Positions 53,308 to 62,764 are shown, counted from the stretch's first letter. The stretch: 64,000 nt of DNA from Pseudomonadota bacterium (GCA_023423975.1 JAFAEO010000063.1:62001-126000); one strand, 5' to 3'. Notes: generated by a model not told the origin, from the sequence alone. Translations and numbers: made by a program.

Positions 53308-54312
53308 TTACTGTTTTGAAACAGGTTGAATGAATTTTGTAGCAACGGCCAGGTCCTTGAGTGTCGCCAGGGGGATCGCGCCGATGGCAGTAAGCCAGTA
53401 ATCGTCGATCCGCTGACGGAATACATTCATTGACCCAACTCTGGCATCCCCTTGATTATTAAAGGTTTTTTCAGATTCCTTTACTTTCTGGATAAATACC
53501 GAGATGGAAGACAGACCGTCTGTAAGTATTAGTTGCTTTACGTTCTCTTTAGTTCCTTTCGGACGAACGATGCTCATGATGGGCGCAAAGCCTGCCGGGT
53601 ACCGAATTCGCCAGCCTTCCTGTGTCAGGTCTACCGCTACGGGCTTATGCTCTACACGCTTCCATTCTGAGTAATCAAACGCGGATTTCAGATTGGCGGT
53701 ATCCACATTGCTGCCCACCGACAGGCCAGTGAATGTCACCTGTTCAATTACGGTGCCCTGCTCATTCAACGTCTGCGACTTAAGCAACAACCGGGATTTT
53801 TCATCAGCACAAAATCGATATCCATAGCGATCCTGAACTCTGGGGTTAACTTCGATCATATCGCAGGGACGGCCGGCGACGCGCATGCTGCCGTTCTGCG
53901 CCCGGATCTCGTAATATTTCTCCAGATTGTCGATCGGCCCGAGCAATAGCGCCGGAAAACGATCTTTGCGCGGTTTGTCCACGATCACTATTTTACGGGC
54001 GGGCAGCAGGCTTTCCACAACATTGTTGTTGCGCAGGTATTCCTGGGCGTCACCATCGAGCACCTCCAGGCGCTCCTTGACGCCTTCGCCGTCAACCACA
54101 TGTGTTACCCGTGAGGTAATCATCACATTGCCCTGCTGATACAGGAACGTACCGCTGTAATCAGTGGATTCGGCCGCCTTCTGGATTTGCATGAGCAATT
54201 GCGCTGGCGAGGCGGCATATACCGGCAGACAGGGGGTGATGGCCCAGCATACGGCCAGCATGACGCTATGGGAACGTTGGCAAGTCAAACGCAGCCTGTC
54301 CTGTCCGATCAC
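53308..54312 (-). CDS. rseB: RseB/MucB periplasmic sigma-E regulator
   Basis: The 334-residue protein binds and shields RseA from cleavage and senses mislocalised lipoproteins or lipopolysaccharide. A signal segment (VMLAVCWAITPCLPVYA) precedes the two-lobed LolA-like domain with SGTFLYQQGNVMITSRVTHV and the C-terminal domain. It uses GTG, overlapping the rseA stop as GTGA, so translation is coupled. Confidence 0.9.
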   Translation of the reverse strand: MIGQDRLRLTCQRSHSVMLAVCWAITPCLPVYAASPAQLLMQIQKAAESTDYSGTFLYQQGNVMITSRVTHVVDGEGVKERLEVLDGDAQEYLRNNNVVESLLPARKIVIVDKPRKDRFPALLLGPIDNLEKYYEIRAQNGSMRVAGRPCDMIEVNPRVQDRYGYRFCADEKSRLLLKSQTLNEQGTVIEQVTFTGLSVGSNVDTANLKSAFDYSEWKRVEHKPVAVDLTQEGWRIRYPAGFAPIMSIVRPKGTKENVKQLILTDGLSSISVFIQKVKESEKTFNNQGDARVGSMNVFRQRIDDYWLTAIGAIPLATLKDLAVATKFIQPVSKQ

Positions 54313-54806
54313 TGCACATCCCCAATTTCATATGACACCTGACGAACCGGATAGGCGCCTACCATTTGGCTGTGCGCCGCCACATAATCCTGAAAGTCAT
54401 TTCGCGGAATATCGGCCGGCGCTGCCGACTGGCTGGCTGCAAGCGTTGGTGACGCAGGTGGCGCAACGTCTGCCTGGAAAGGATCATTGAACCACACCAG
54501 CGCAGCCACCGCAGCAGCCGCGGCAATGCCGGAGGCGCCCCAGCGCAGATAGCCACGGGCCGGTGCGACGTGATGGGTCTGCTCTGCCGCGATCAGCTTG
54601 CTGATGCGGGCATTGAACAGATCGGAGGGCTTGATGGCCAGATGCTCGTTGCGCATCACATCGCCAATCAGATGATAGGTATCCCAAGTCTGGCGACCGT
54701 AGGGCGTATCAATTCTGGACGCGTCAAAGGCATCGCATTCGCCATCCACCATTTCGGAGATGGTTTCATTCCAGTCAATCGCAGGAGCAGTTCTTGTGTT
54801 TTCCAT
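54309..54806 (-). CDS. rseA: RseA/MucA anti-sigma factor
   Basis: The 165-residue anti-sigma factor has an N-terminal RseA domain (ISEMVDGECDAFDASRID... YHLIGDVMRNEHL) that holds RpoE, one membrane segment at about residues 92-108 (GASGIAAAAAVAALVWF) and a periplasmic tail. Regulated cleavage of this protein releases RpoE. The ATG at 54806 follows rpoE after ten bases and gives the typical N-terminus. Confidence 0.9.
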   Translation of the reverse strand: MENTRTAPAIDWNETISEMVDGECDAFDASRIDTPYGRQTWDTYHLIGDVMRNEHLAIKPSDLFNARISKLIAAEQTHHVAPARGYLRWGASGIAAAAAVAALVWFNDPFQADVAPPASPTLAASQSAAPADIPRNDFQDYVAAHSQMVGAYPVRQVSYEIGDVQ

Positions 54807-54816
54807 TATGTATTCC

Positions 54817-55416
54817 TTACCAGCGACGATCCATGGCCTGTCCCAGGACAGGTTTGAGCTTCGCCGCAATGGCTTCCCGGGCACGGAATATACGAGAGCG
54901 TACCGTACCAACCGGGCAGGCCATAGCCTGTGCTATTTCTTCGTAACTCAGGCCTTCCAGTTCTCTTAGCACAATTGCCATGCGCAGATCTTCGGGCAAT
55001 GTTTCAATTGCATCGTTGACAGTCTGGACAATTTCCTGCGTTACCATGCTCGATTCAGGCGTGGCAATATCTATAAGATTGTCTGAATGGGAAAAAGTTT
55101 CACCATCTTTGTTTTCCAGCGTATCCGGATAGCTCAGCTTGCGATCTGATGAAGACAGCCAGTTGCGGGCGGTATTGATGGCAATCCGGTATAACCAGGT
55201 ATAAAACGCGCTTTCCCCGCGAAACTGGGGGATGGCACGATAGGCTTTGATAAATGTTTCCTGGGCAATGTCCTCAACTTCACTGTGGCTGCCGATCATG
55301 CGGGCCAGCAGCCCCATGATTTTGCGCTGATATTTCAGGACCAGCAGATCAAAGGCCTTTTTATCACCCTTCTGAACCCGCTGCACCAATTCCCAGTCAA
55401 CGTCGCGCTCACTCAT
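54817..55416 (-). CDS. rpoE: RNA polymerase sigma-E factor
   Basis: The 199-residue ECF sigma factor controls the envelope stress response. Region 2 (DLLVLKYQRKIMGLLARMIG... DIAQETFIKAYRAIPQFRGE) and region 4 (ALPEDLRMAI-type TLPEDLRMAIVLRELEGLSY... VGTVRSRIFRARE) are intact. The ATG at 55416 overlaps the stop of the YgfX-like gene as ATGA. The anti-sigma genes rseA and rseB and the target protease mucD follow directly. I found no own sigma-E promoter consensus immediately upstream. Confidence 0.96.
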   Translation of the reverse strand: MSERDVDWELVQRVQKGDKKAFDLLVLKYQRKIMGLLARMIGSHSEVEDIAQETFIKAYRAIPQFRGESAFYTWLYRIAINTARNWLSSSDRKLSYPDTLENKDGETFSHSDNLIDIATPESSMVTQEIVQTVNDAIETLPEDLRMAIVLRELEGLSYEEIAQAMACPVGTVRSRIFRAREAIAAKLKPVLGQAMDRRW

Positions 55417-55904
55417 AGTGCGATCCTTGCGGTTGCACCCTGCGCATTTGCCCATTGGGCAGATTGCACCAGCACGCACAAACGCCGCCAGGCATCAGGC
55501 GGCTGGCCAGATGACCAGACCGTCACGATATCGGGACGTGAATGAGGAAAATAGGGATCGCGCAGCACCAGGGTAAACCACAGAGGGCCCTGCCAGTACT
55601 GTTGCAGGATACGCACGTCGCCATCGGTGGCGTGCTGTGACGAAACGCTGCGGCAAAGCCGATAGTGACCGTCGGGTCCGACTTGAAGAAAACGTGTGTG
55701 GCCGGCCCTGTGACTGGCCAGGTGCCTGCGGCCAGCCAGGGTGAGCAGCGCAAGTACAACCGCCGCCTGGGGGCCCGCAATACAGAGCATAGCCAGGGTT
55801 GCCAGGATATGATGGCAAACTGTAATGTAACCGGGCTGCCCGACATGGAGTCGAGCCTGCCAGTGCCGGTTCAGTTCGTGCTGCAAATCAGACCCGTCTG
55901 ACAA
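55413..55904 (-). CDS. YgfX-like membrane protein
   Basis: The 163-residue protein has one or two N-terminal hydrophobic segments (ITVCHHILATLAMLCIAG, AAVVLALLTLA) and a C-terminal part ending WFTLVLRD...VTVWSSGQPPDAWRRLCVLV, resembling the YgfX/CptA family. E. coli YgfX is an inner-membrane protein paired with SdhE; no sdhE lies here. It appears to start with TTG inside the last codons of fabF (17-base overlap) and its stop overlaps the rpoE start, so it is nested between the two. Start choice and family are moderately sure. Confidence 0.65.
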   Translation of the reverse strand: MSDGSDLQHELNRHWQARLHVGQPGYITVCHHILATLAMLCIAGPQAAVVLALLTLAGRRHLASHRAGHTRFLQVGPDGHYRLCRSVSSQHATDGDVRILQQYWQGPLWFTLVLRDPYFPHSRPDIVTVWSSGQPPDAWRRLCVLVQSAQWANAQGATARIAL

Positions 55905-57117
55905 TCATGGAGCCGTTGGTGCCGCCAAATCCGAAGGAGTTGGACAGCGCCACATCAATTTTCATTTCACGAGCGACATTGGCGCAGTAGTCCAGATCAC
56001 ACTCGGGGTCCTGATTGATCAGGTTGATCGTGGGCGGCGACACCTGATGATGCACTGCCAGCGTGGTAAAGACCGCTTCAATGCCACCGGCCGCGCCCAG
56101 CAAATGGCCGGTCATGGATTTGGTCGAATTGACTACCGTTTTATAGGCATGTTCGCCCAGGGCCAGTTTGAGCGCCTCTGTTTCGTTCTTGTCACCCAGG
56201 GGCGTTGATGTGCCATGAGCATTGACGTAGTCGATCTGGTCAACGTTGAACTTACCGTTTTTCAACGCATTCAGAATGCCACGGCGGGGGCCGTCACGAT
56301 CCGGCGCAGTGATATGGTGCGCATCGGAACTCATGCCATAACCGGCAAATTCACCGTAAATACGGGCACCACGGGCTTTGGCGTGTTCGTATTCTTCCAG
56401 CACCAGCACCCCTGCCCCTTCACCCAGGACAAAGCCATCGCGGTCGATGTCCCACGGACGAGAAGCCGTCTGGGGATCGTCATTACGTGTTGACAGCGCG
56501 CGCATGGCGGCGAACCCGCCAATGCCCAGTGGGGACACCGTCGCTTCAGCGCCGCCGGCCAGCATGACGTCGGCATCGCCATATTCAATCAGTCTTGAGG
56601 CATCTCCGATGGAGTGCAAACCGGTGGTGCAGGCAGAGACGACCGCATAGGTGGGGCCCTTGAGCCCGAGCATAATGGAAACCTGACCGGAAATCAGATT
56701 GATCAGGGAAGCGGGAACAAAAAATGGGGAAATGCGGCGCGCACCTTTTGCAAGGTACTCTGTCTGGGTCTCTTCGATACGCTGCAACCCGCCGATGCCC
56801 GAACTGACGATGGCGCCAATGCGATCGGCATTCTCTTCAGTAACAGTGAGGCCCGCATCTTTCCAGGCATCGACACTGGCAGCAATGCCGTAATGGATAA
56901 AGGTATCCATTTGTTTTGCTTCTTTGGCCGACAGGTATTGCGTGACGTCGAAATCCTTGACTTCGCCAGCGATCTGCGCATTGAACCCGGAGGCGTCAAA
57001 ACGTGTGATGCGGTCAATGCCGGAACGTCCGTTGACAATATTATCCCAGGCCTGCGGTACTGTGTTTCCGACCGGGGATACAATTCCCAGTCCGGTGATG
57101 ACAACGCGTCTTTTCAC
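55888..57117 (-). CDS. fabF: 3-oxoacyl-ACP synthase II
   Basis: The 409-residue condensing enzyme elongates acyl-ACP in fatty-acid synthesis. The nucleophilic Cys is in AVVSACTTGLHSIGDA (around residue 163), with His in NAHGTSTPLGD and in KSMTGHLLGAAGG. The start codon is GTG, preceded by AGGAG. It follows acpP after a 174-base gap containing a hairpin, and precedes the YgfX-like gene. Confidence 0.95.
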   Translation of the reverse strand: MKRRVVITGLGIVSPVGNTVPQAWDNIVNGRSGIDRITRFDASGFNAQIAGEVKDFDVTQYLSAKEAKQMDTFIHYGIAASVDAWKDAGLTVTEENADRIGAIVSSGIGGLQRIEETQTEYLAKGARRISPFFVPASLINLISGQVSIMLGLKGPTYAVVSACTTGLHSIGDASRLIEYGDADVMLAGGAEATVSPLGIGGFAAMRALSTRNDDPQTASRPWDIDRDGFVLGEGAGVLVLEEYEHAKARGARIYGEFAGYGMSSDAHHITAPDRDGPRRGILNALKNGKFNVDQIDYVNAHGTSTPLGDKNETEALKLALGEHAYKTVVNSTKSMTGHLLGAAGGIEAVFTTLAVHHQVSPPTINLINQDPECDLDYCANVAREMKIDVALSNSFGFGGTNGSMIVRRV

Positions 57118-57196
57118 GGTTGGCTCCTACCCTATACTGAAGTAAATATGAATCAAAACCCTGAAATAAAAAAAGGGTCTGGAAAAGGTTTATACC

Positions 57197-57220
57197 GTCC
57201 ATATCGCAAGGGATATGGAC
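57197..57220 (-). promoter_or_regulatory. Hairpin in the acpP-fabF gap
   Basis: GTCCATATC at 57197-57205 pairs with GATATGGAC at 57212-57220; flanking bases extend it. On the minus strand it is followed some 25 bases later by T7. It could partly terminate or process the transcript so that acpP mRNA exceeds fabF mRNA. Confidence 0.5.
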
Positions 57221-57291
57221 GTGAGCCACTTTCCAAAACCGCTTTTTTTATTGCAACCGGCTGCTCGCGCGCGCCGGTTGACTCGCACAAA

Positions 57292-57528
57292 TTAACCTTT
57301 GTGAGAGTTGATATAGTCGACTGCCTGCTGAACGGTAGTGATTTTTTCAGCTTCTTCGTCAGGAATTTCTGTTTCGAACTCGTCTTCAAGTGCCATGACC
57401 AACTCAACCATGTCCAGTGAATCTGCACCCAGGTCGTCAAGAAATGAAGACTCGTTTTTAATTTCTGCTTCATTTACACCAAGTTGTTCTGCGACGATCT
57501 TCTTGACGCGTTGTTCGATGCTATCCAT
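57292..57528 (-). CDS. acpP: Acyl carrier protein
   Basis: The 78-residue acidic protein carries growing acyl chains on a phosphopantetheine arm attached to the Ser of LGADSLDMVELVMALE (Ser36 or so). Sequence and length are those of AcpP. The ATG at 57528 follows GGAGA. It lies between fabG and fabF, the standard fab cluster place. Confidence 0.97.
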   Translation of the reverse strand: MDSIEQRVKKIVAEQLGVNEAEIKNESSFLDDLGADSLDMVELVMALEDEFETEIPDEEAEKITTVQQAVDYINSHKG

Positions 57529-57836
57529 GTAAATCTCCAAAGGGGGAAAATCCCGCAATTTTAGCCAACTACAAACCGATTGCAAAAGGCTTTATGTGAA
57601 AAAAATATTTTAGCGAAACTGGTTTCTGAAAACAGTAAAACTAAAACACAGTTTAAAAATAAACAACTGCTCTTTTACGTATCCTGCATTTTAGTAAAAT
57701 TTCAGCTCTGTATAAGAAAAAGAACCCGGCTGCCTCAAATTACCTGCCCTGCCTGCGGCATTTAACAATATCACAGGCCCAGTTCCTGCGCGGACATGCA
57801 GGCAATCAAGCCCGCCGCCCCGCAGGGATAACTGAT
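57529..57836. other. AT-rich region upstream of acpP
   Basis: About 310 bases, very AT-rich near acpP, likely to hold a separate strong acpP promoter; TAAAAT-like elements occur on the minus strand, but none has a well-spaced -35. No gene is seen. Confidence 0.45.
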
Positions 57837-58583
57837 TTACTGCATGAACATGCCGCCATTGACATGTACCGTTGTACCCGTAATATACCCTGCCCCAGGC
57901 CCCGCCAGAAAGGCAACGGCATTGGCGACATCGGCAGGCTGGCCCAGCCGGCCCAGGGGAATCTGGCCCAGCAGGGCTGCCGTTTGCTCGTCGCCCAGGG
58001 CGCGTGTCATATCGGTATCGATAAAACCGGGCGCCACACAATTGACAGTAATATTACGACTGCCCAGCTCGCGCGCCAATGCGCGCGTCATTCCTGCCAC
58101 GCCGGCCTTGGCGGCCGCGTAGTTGGCCTGCCCGGGGTTACCGGCAGATCCTACCACCGAGGTTACATTAATGATGCGGCCAGCACGTGCTTTCATCATG
58201 ACTCGCAAAACACCACGCGAGAGCCGGAATACCGAATCAAGATTGGTGCCGATCACGGCAGACCAGTCGTCGTCTTTCATGCGCATGGCCAGGCCATCGC
58301 GCGTAATACCTGCATTATTGACCAGGATATGAGGACCACCCTCTTTGCCCAGCTCGGCCAGCAAGGCATCGCACGCGGCAGCATCAGTCACATTGAGCAC
58401 CACGCCCCGTCCCTGATTGCCCGCAAGCATGTCGCCGATGGCCTGTGCGCCGGCTTCGGAGGTCGCGGTACCCACAACAATGGCGCCGCGTTTGGCCAGC
58501 TCAAGCGCAATTGCCTTGCCCAGGCCACGGCTGGCCCCGGTAACCAATGCAATCTGGCCCGTAAGTTCTTTCTGTTCTGACAT
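57837..58583 (-). CDS. fabG: 3-oxoacyl-ACP reductase
   Basis: The 248-residue short-chain dehydrogenase reduces 3-oxoacyl-ACP with NADPH. The cofactor motif TGASRGLGKAIA, NNAGITRD, and the catalytic Ser, Tyr and Lys (SVVGSAGNPGQANYAAAKAG) are all present. It follows fabD after nine bases. Confidence 0.96.
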   Translation of the reverse strand: MSEQKELTGQIALVTGASRGLGKAIALELAKRGAIVVGTATSEAGAQAIGDMLAGNQGRGVVLNVTDAAACDALLAELGKEGGPHILVNNAGITRDGLAMRMKDDDWSAVIGTNLDSVFRLSRGVLRVMMKARAGRIINVTSVVGSAGNPGQANYAAAKAGVAGMTRALARELGSRNITVNCVAPGFIDTDMTRALGDEQTAALLGQIPLGRLGQPADVANAVAFLAGPGAGYITGTTVHVNGGMFMQ

Positions 58584-58592
58584 GCCTGTTCC

Positions 58593-59525
58593 TTATGCGT
58601 TGATTTGAGCGAGCGCGGCATCCAGTGATGCCTGATCATTGACAGCTACCGTTACCAGCTCGGGTTCGATACGCTTGATCAATCCGGCAAGCACCTTGCC
58701 GGGACCGCATTCCACCACATGGGTAACGCCGCGAGCCTTCATGGCCCTGATCGTTTCCACCCAACGCACCGGATGCCAGGCCTGGCGCACCAGCGCATCG
58801 GCGATCTCCTGGGTATTGGCGGCGACCGCAACATCGACGTTATTAATGATCTCTGCGTTGGGCATATTCAGCGTCAATTCGCCAAGCGCCTGTTGCAGCA
58901 CCGCTGCCGCCGGCTCAAGAAGCCGCGAATGAAATGGCGCCGACACCGGCAATAGCAGTGCCCGCTTGGCCCCATTTGCCTTGGCCAGGTCGCAGGCGCG
59001 CTGCACGGCGTCTTTATGTCCGGCAATCACGACCTGGGCCGGCGCGTTAAAATTGACCGCCTCGACAATGGTATCGGTACTGGCTTCGCGACAAACGGCG
59101 AGCACGGTATCATCATCCAGCCCCAGAATCGCCGCCATACCCCCCGTACCTACAGGCACGGCGTCCTGCATCGCACTGGCGCGAACGCGAACCAGGCGCA
59201 CCGCATCTTCCAGCGAGAATGTGCCGGCTGCGGTGAGCGCCGAGTATTCGCCCAGACTATGACCGGCCATGATCTCGGGCTCAGGACCGCCGGCCTGGCG
59301 CCAGGCATCATACATGGCCACACTGCAAGCCAGCATGACCGGCTGCGTATTGACAGTAAGGTTGAGCTCTTCGGCAGGTCCCTGCTCGACAAGGGCGCCC
59401 AGATCCTGGCCCAGCGCCGTGGATGCGCGCTGCATGGCAGCGTCGATGGCAGAGTTGCCCGCCCATCCGGCAAGCATGCCGACGGTTTGCGAACCCTGTC
59501 CTGGAAATACGAATGCGAGTTTCAT
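58593..59525 (-). CDS. fabD: Malonyl-CoA:ACP transacylase
   Basis: The 310-residue enzyme loads malonate onto ACP. The N-terminal FVFPGQGSQ motif, the nucleophilic Ser in AGHSLGEYSALTAAG (around residue 92) and the His in SAPFHSRLL are visible. It is co-transcribed with fabH upstream and fabG downstream. Confidence 0.96.
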   Translation of the reverse strand: MKLAFVFPGQGSQTVGMLAGWAGNSAIDAAMQRASTALGQDLGALVEQGPAEELNLTVNTQPVMLACSVAMYDAWRQAGGPEPEIMAGHSLGEYSALTAAGTFSLEDAVRLVRVRASAMQDAVPVGTGGMAAILGLDDDTVLAVCREASTDTIVEAVNFNAPAQVVIAGHKDAVQRACDLAKANGAKRALLLPVSAPFHSRLLEPAAAVLQQALGELTLNMPNAEIINNVDVAVAANTQEIADALVRQAWHPVRWVETIRAMKARGVTHVVECGPGKVLAGLIKRIEPELVTVAVNDQASLDAALAQINA

Positions 59526-59549
59526 GGTTTTCTGTGTTGAAGTGAAAAT

Positions 59550-60524
59550 TCAGATACGGGCAAGGATGGAGCCCCAGGTAAAACCGCCCCCCACGCCTTG
59601 CATGAGAACCAGATCACCCTTTTTGATACGACCGTCGCGACGCGCCACATCGAAGGCCAGCGGCACGCTTGCAGCAGAAGTATTGGCATGTTCGCCTACC
59701 GTTGCCACCACTTTGTCGCCGGGAATACCCAATTTGCGTCCCAGGAAATCAATGATTCGGATATTGGCCTGATGCGGCACCATCCAGTCCAGGTCGCTGA
59801 GCTGAACGCCCGCTTTCTCGCATACCTGGCGCGCGGACTTATCCAGAACCGTGACGGCCTGCTTGAACACGGACTGACCATCCATGCGCAGAAAGGGATC
59901 ACCGGTGACTTGACCATTTTCGATCCGCCCGGCAGTGTTCAAAATGGTGTGCAGCGAACCATCGGCATTCAGTTGCGAAGCCAGAATGCCTGGCTCATCG
60001 GAAGCCGTAAGCACCATGGCGCCGGCGCCATCGCCAAAAAGAACGCAGGTGCCACGGTCGTTCCAGTCCAGAATCCGGGAGAACACTTCGGTGCCGATCA
60101 CCAGCGCATTGCGCGCATTGCCTGCCCGGATAAAGCTGTCGGCGGTAGCCAGCGCGTACACAAAACCACTACAAACGGCCTGGACATCAAACGCGGCCCC
60201 GCCCTTGTTACCCAGTTTTGCCTGAATCAGGCAGGCAGTGCTTGGGAAAATGAAATCGGGCGTGGAGGTTGCAACGATGATCAGATCAAGGTCGGTCGCA
60301 GCGATACCGGCATCGGCAAGCGCCTTTTCGGCGGCCAGAAAGCCCAGTTCGCTGGAGGTTACACCGGGATCGGCCAGATGCCGCTGATGTATCCCGGTGC
60401 GGGTCACAATCCATTCGTCGGATGTTTCAAGACCCCGCTGGGCCATATCTTGCGCAAGCATCGTGTTGGTGACACATTTTGGGGGTAAATAACTTCCCGT
60501 ACCCACGATGGTTGAATAAGTCAT
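59550..60524 (-). CDS. fabH: 3-oxoacyl-ACP synthase III
   Basis: The 324-residue enzyme starts fatty-acid synthesis by condensing acetyl-CoA with malonyl-ACP. The Cys-His-Asn triad is seen as Cys in DVQAVCSGFVYALA, His in WMVPHQANIRI and Asn in VGEHANTSAAS. I chose ATG 60524 (MTYSTIVGTGSYLPPK) over a TTG six codons earlier. It lies 60 bases after plsX. Confidence 0.95.
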   Translation of the reverse strand: MTYSTIVGTGSYLPPKCVTNTMLAQDMAQRGLETSDEWIVTRTGIHQRHLADPGVTSSELGFLAAEKALADAGIAATDLDLIIVATSTPDFIFPSTACLIQAKLGNKGGAAFDVQAVCSGFVYALATADSFIRAGNARNALVIGTEVFSRILDWNDRGTCVLFGDGAGAMVLTASDEPGILASQLNADGSLHTILNTAGRIENGQVTGDPFLRMDGQSVFKQAVTVLDKSARQVCEKAGVQLSDLDWMVPHQANIRIIDFLGRKLGIPGDKVVATVGEHANTSAASVPLAFDVARRDGRIKKGDLVLMQGVGGGFTWGSILARI

Positions 60525-60584
60525 GTATGGCTCCGAAGACAATTTAAATAAGTAAAGCAGGCAATTTTATAGTTTTTATGACTA

Positions 60585-61625
60585 TTATGCGCTGCTTTCC
60601 GTATTTTTTGAGCGAATGAGCTGACTGATCTGCAGCACGGAGCTGGAGGTTTTTTCCAGCAGTTTACTGGCAACCGCCGCCCGGGCGCGCTCAAGTGCGA
60701 CGGTGTAGGCGTAAATATCGGCAGAACCATGACTTTTAATGACAACGCCACGCAGACCAAGCAGGGCCGCACCATTATGGTTACGCGAATCAACCCGGTT
60801 GCGAAAGCGGTTCAGCACAGGCCGCGCGAACAGGCCGGCAGCCATCGTGAATGGATTACGCATGAATTCATCGCGAATCATGCTGCCGATCATCTTGGAC
60901 AGGCCCTCAACGGACTTGAGCACCACATTGCCGACAAAACCATCGCAGACGACCACATTAGTGGTGCCCTTGAAGATATCGTCGCCTTCAACATTGCCGT
61001 AGAAATTCAGGTTGCTGGCGCGCAGCAGCTCGGCCGCTTCCTTGACCACATCATTGCCCTTGATGGCTTCTTGCCCGATATTGAGCAGGCCGATACTGGG
61101 ATTTTCAATGTGTTCAACCGATTGCGACAACGCCGCGCCCATGATGGCAAACTCAAGCAGATGTTCTGCCGAGCAATCGACATTGGCGCCCAGATCAAGC
61201 ACGGTCGTGGTACCGCCTCGCTGATTGGGAATAGCGGCAGCAATGGCGGGACGATCGATCCCATCCATGGTTTTGAGAACGTAGCGGGAAATGGCCATCC
61301 AGGCACCGGTATTGCCTGCAGAGACGCAGGCGTCGGCACGATCCTCCTTGACGCAGGTCACCGCCACGCGCATGGAAGAGTCTTTTTTCTTGCGCAGCGC
61401 CATATCTACCGGATCGTCCATGGTAACCACTTCGGATGCAGCGACAATTTCAAATTGCGCGGGATTTGCCGGACGCGCCTGCTTCAGAGCAGCGGCTACC
61501 TGATCAGGCAGACCTACCAATAAAAAACAGGTATCGGGAAACTTCGCGGCGACCTGAACGGCCGCCGGAACGGTGACGGGAAGGCCGTGATCGCCTCCCA
61601 TACAGTCAATTGCAATTCTGATCAC
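60585..61625 (-). CDS. plsX: Phosphate acyltransferase PlsX
   Basis: The 346-residue enzyme makes acyl-phosphate from acyl-ACP for phosphatidic-acid synthesis. The start IRIAIDCMGGDHGLPVTVPA and the VCDGFVGNVVLKSVEGL segment are diagnostic. The conserved N-terminus fixes a GTG start at 61625. It links the ribosomal-protein gene rpmF to the fab genes, an order shared with enterics. Confidence 0.95.
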   Translation of the reverse strand: MIRIAIDCMGGDHGLPVTVPAAVQVAAKFPDTCFLLVGLPDQVAAALKQARPANPAQFEIVAASEVVTMDDPVDMALRKKKDSSMRVAVTCVKEDRADACVSAGNTGAWMAISRYVLKTMDGIDRPAIAAAIPNQRGGTTTVLDLGANVDCSAEHLLEFAIMGAALSQSVEHIENPSIGLLNIGQEAIKGNDVVKEAAELLRASNLNFYGNVEGDDIFKGTTNVVVCDGFVGNVVLKSVEGLSKMIGSMIRDEFMRNPFTMAAGLFARPVLNRFRNRVDSRNHNGAALLGLRGVVIKSHGSADIYAYTVALERARAAVASKLLEKTSSSVLQISQLIRSKNTESSA

Positions 61626-61728
61626 TATAAATAATGTTTCCGTTACGGTAATACACAAGAAGCGGCCAGGAACGTATCGGACGACAGCACCGACAGACGG
61701 CCTCTTCCCTTACCGGTTAAACAGAGAA

Positions 61729-61911
61729 TTATTCGTCGTTTTTGGTTTTCAGAACTTTGCGGCCACGATATACGCCGTTGGGGCTGATGTGGTGACGCAG
61801 GTGCAGTTCACCTGTGGTTGGCTCGATTGCTGTCGCTGGTGCGGTCAGAAAATCGTGCGAACGGTGCATACCGCGTTTTGAAGGTGTCTTTTTGTTTTGT
61901 TGAACGGCCAT
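61729..61911 (-). CDS. rpmF: 50S ribosomal protein L32
   Basis: The 60-residue basic protein MAVQQNKKTPSKRGMHRSHD... is ribosomal protein L32, of the cysteine-free form. The ATG at 61911 is fixed by the conserved start and preceded by GGAGTC. It lies 56 bases after the yceD gene and 103 before plsX. Confidence 0.97.
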   Translation of the reverse strand: MAVQQNKKTPSKRGMHRSHDFLTAPATAIEPTTGELHLRHHISPNGVYRGRKVLKTKNDE

Positions 61912-61967
61912 GATGACTCCGAAAATAAAACTGCACAACCCGAAAATTATGCAGAAAATAGGTTAAG

Positions 61968-62522
61968 TTACTGCTTCTTTAAAGCTGCCAGCGCCGCAAA
62001 CGGCGATGGTTTTTCGTCTGCCCCTTCGGGCGTTTCCTGATTGTCATACTGCACGCATGCATAATCATGCCTGGGTATGTAGGGCAGACTCAGAATTAAT
62101 TCGTCTTCCACCAACTCCAACACCGATTGACTGGCCTGGGCCAGAATCCGGTCCGGGCCTTCCATATCCGGATCGTCGACCTGCTCGTCGTCATCCAGGG
62201 CGGCCTGGTTGGTTACCACTTCCAGCGGTACAACACTGTCTACCTCATAGACAAAGGGCCGCATACAACGCTGGCAGATAAGTATCGGCCGGGCGCTGAC
62301 TTCCAGATGAAGATAACGTTTTCCGTGTTGGGTGCGCTCTCCACGCACAGACCAGCGTACCAGGCCATCTGCCTCGGCGCCATCAGCATCACCCGAAGGC
62401 AATACCTGCGCTGGCAACAGATCGCTAATCCGTGAAAATGCCGACAGAGGCGTCTCACCGCTTTGCTCTGCACCGCGGGAGATAAAATCCAGTACGTCGA
62501 TCACAGGATGACCGGGTTTCAT
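61968..62522 (-). CDS. yceD: DUF177/YceD family protein
   Basis: The 184-residue acidic protein belongs to the DUF177/YceD family, almost always encoded before rpmF and thought to act in 23S rRNA processing or L32 use. The paired cysteines in ICQRCMRPF and the acidic middle (DDDEQVDDPDMEGPD) are typical. I chose the ATG at 62522; an in-frame TTG at 62585 would add 21 residues. It is divergent from the maf gene, as in E. coli. Confidence 0.88.
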   Translation of the reverse strand: MKPGHPVIDVLDFISRGAEQSGETPLSAFSRISDLLPAQVLPSGDADGAEADGLVRWSVRGERTQHGKRYLHLEVSARPILICQRCMRPFVYEVDSVVPLEVVTNQAALDDDEQVDDPDMEGPDRILAQASQSVLELVEDELILSLPYIPRHDYACVQYDNQETPEGADEKPSPFAALAALKKQ

Positions 62523-62764
62523 AAAATAGCCAGATATTGTATTACAGATATCTGCCTGCGGAACACTTTCAAGCTGATTAATCAAAAGGGCTTATAACCA
62601 ACAGTTTATAAAAAACAACGGTTAATCACACCCTGATCACACGCCAACCATGTTCTGGCAAACAAATTCGGTCTTTTCCTCGGATTTCGCTGCGGGTTTT
62701 AAGTTCTCACCCACACATCCCCCGGAAAACATAAGATAATAACTTGTTCACATCCGTTAAGTCA

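Noticed and set aside
59598..60488. 296-codon plus-strand frame
   Set aside because: Antisense to fabH, which has the complete catalytic triad.
60729..61523. 264-codon plus-strand frame
   Set aside because: Antisense to plsX; no family resemblance or ribosome-binding site.
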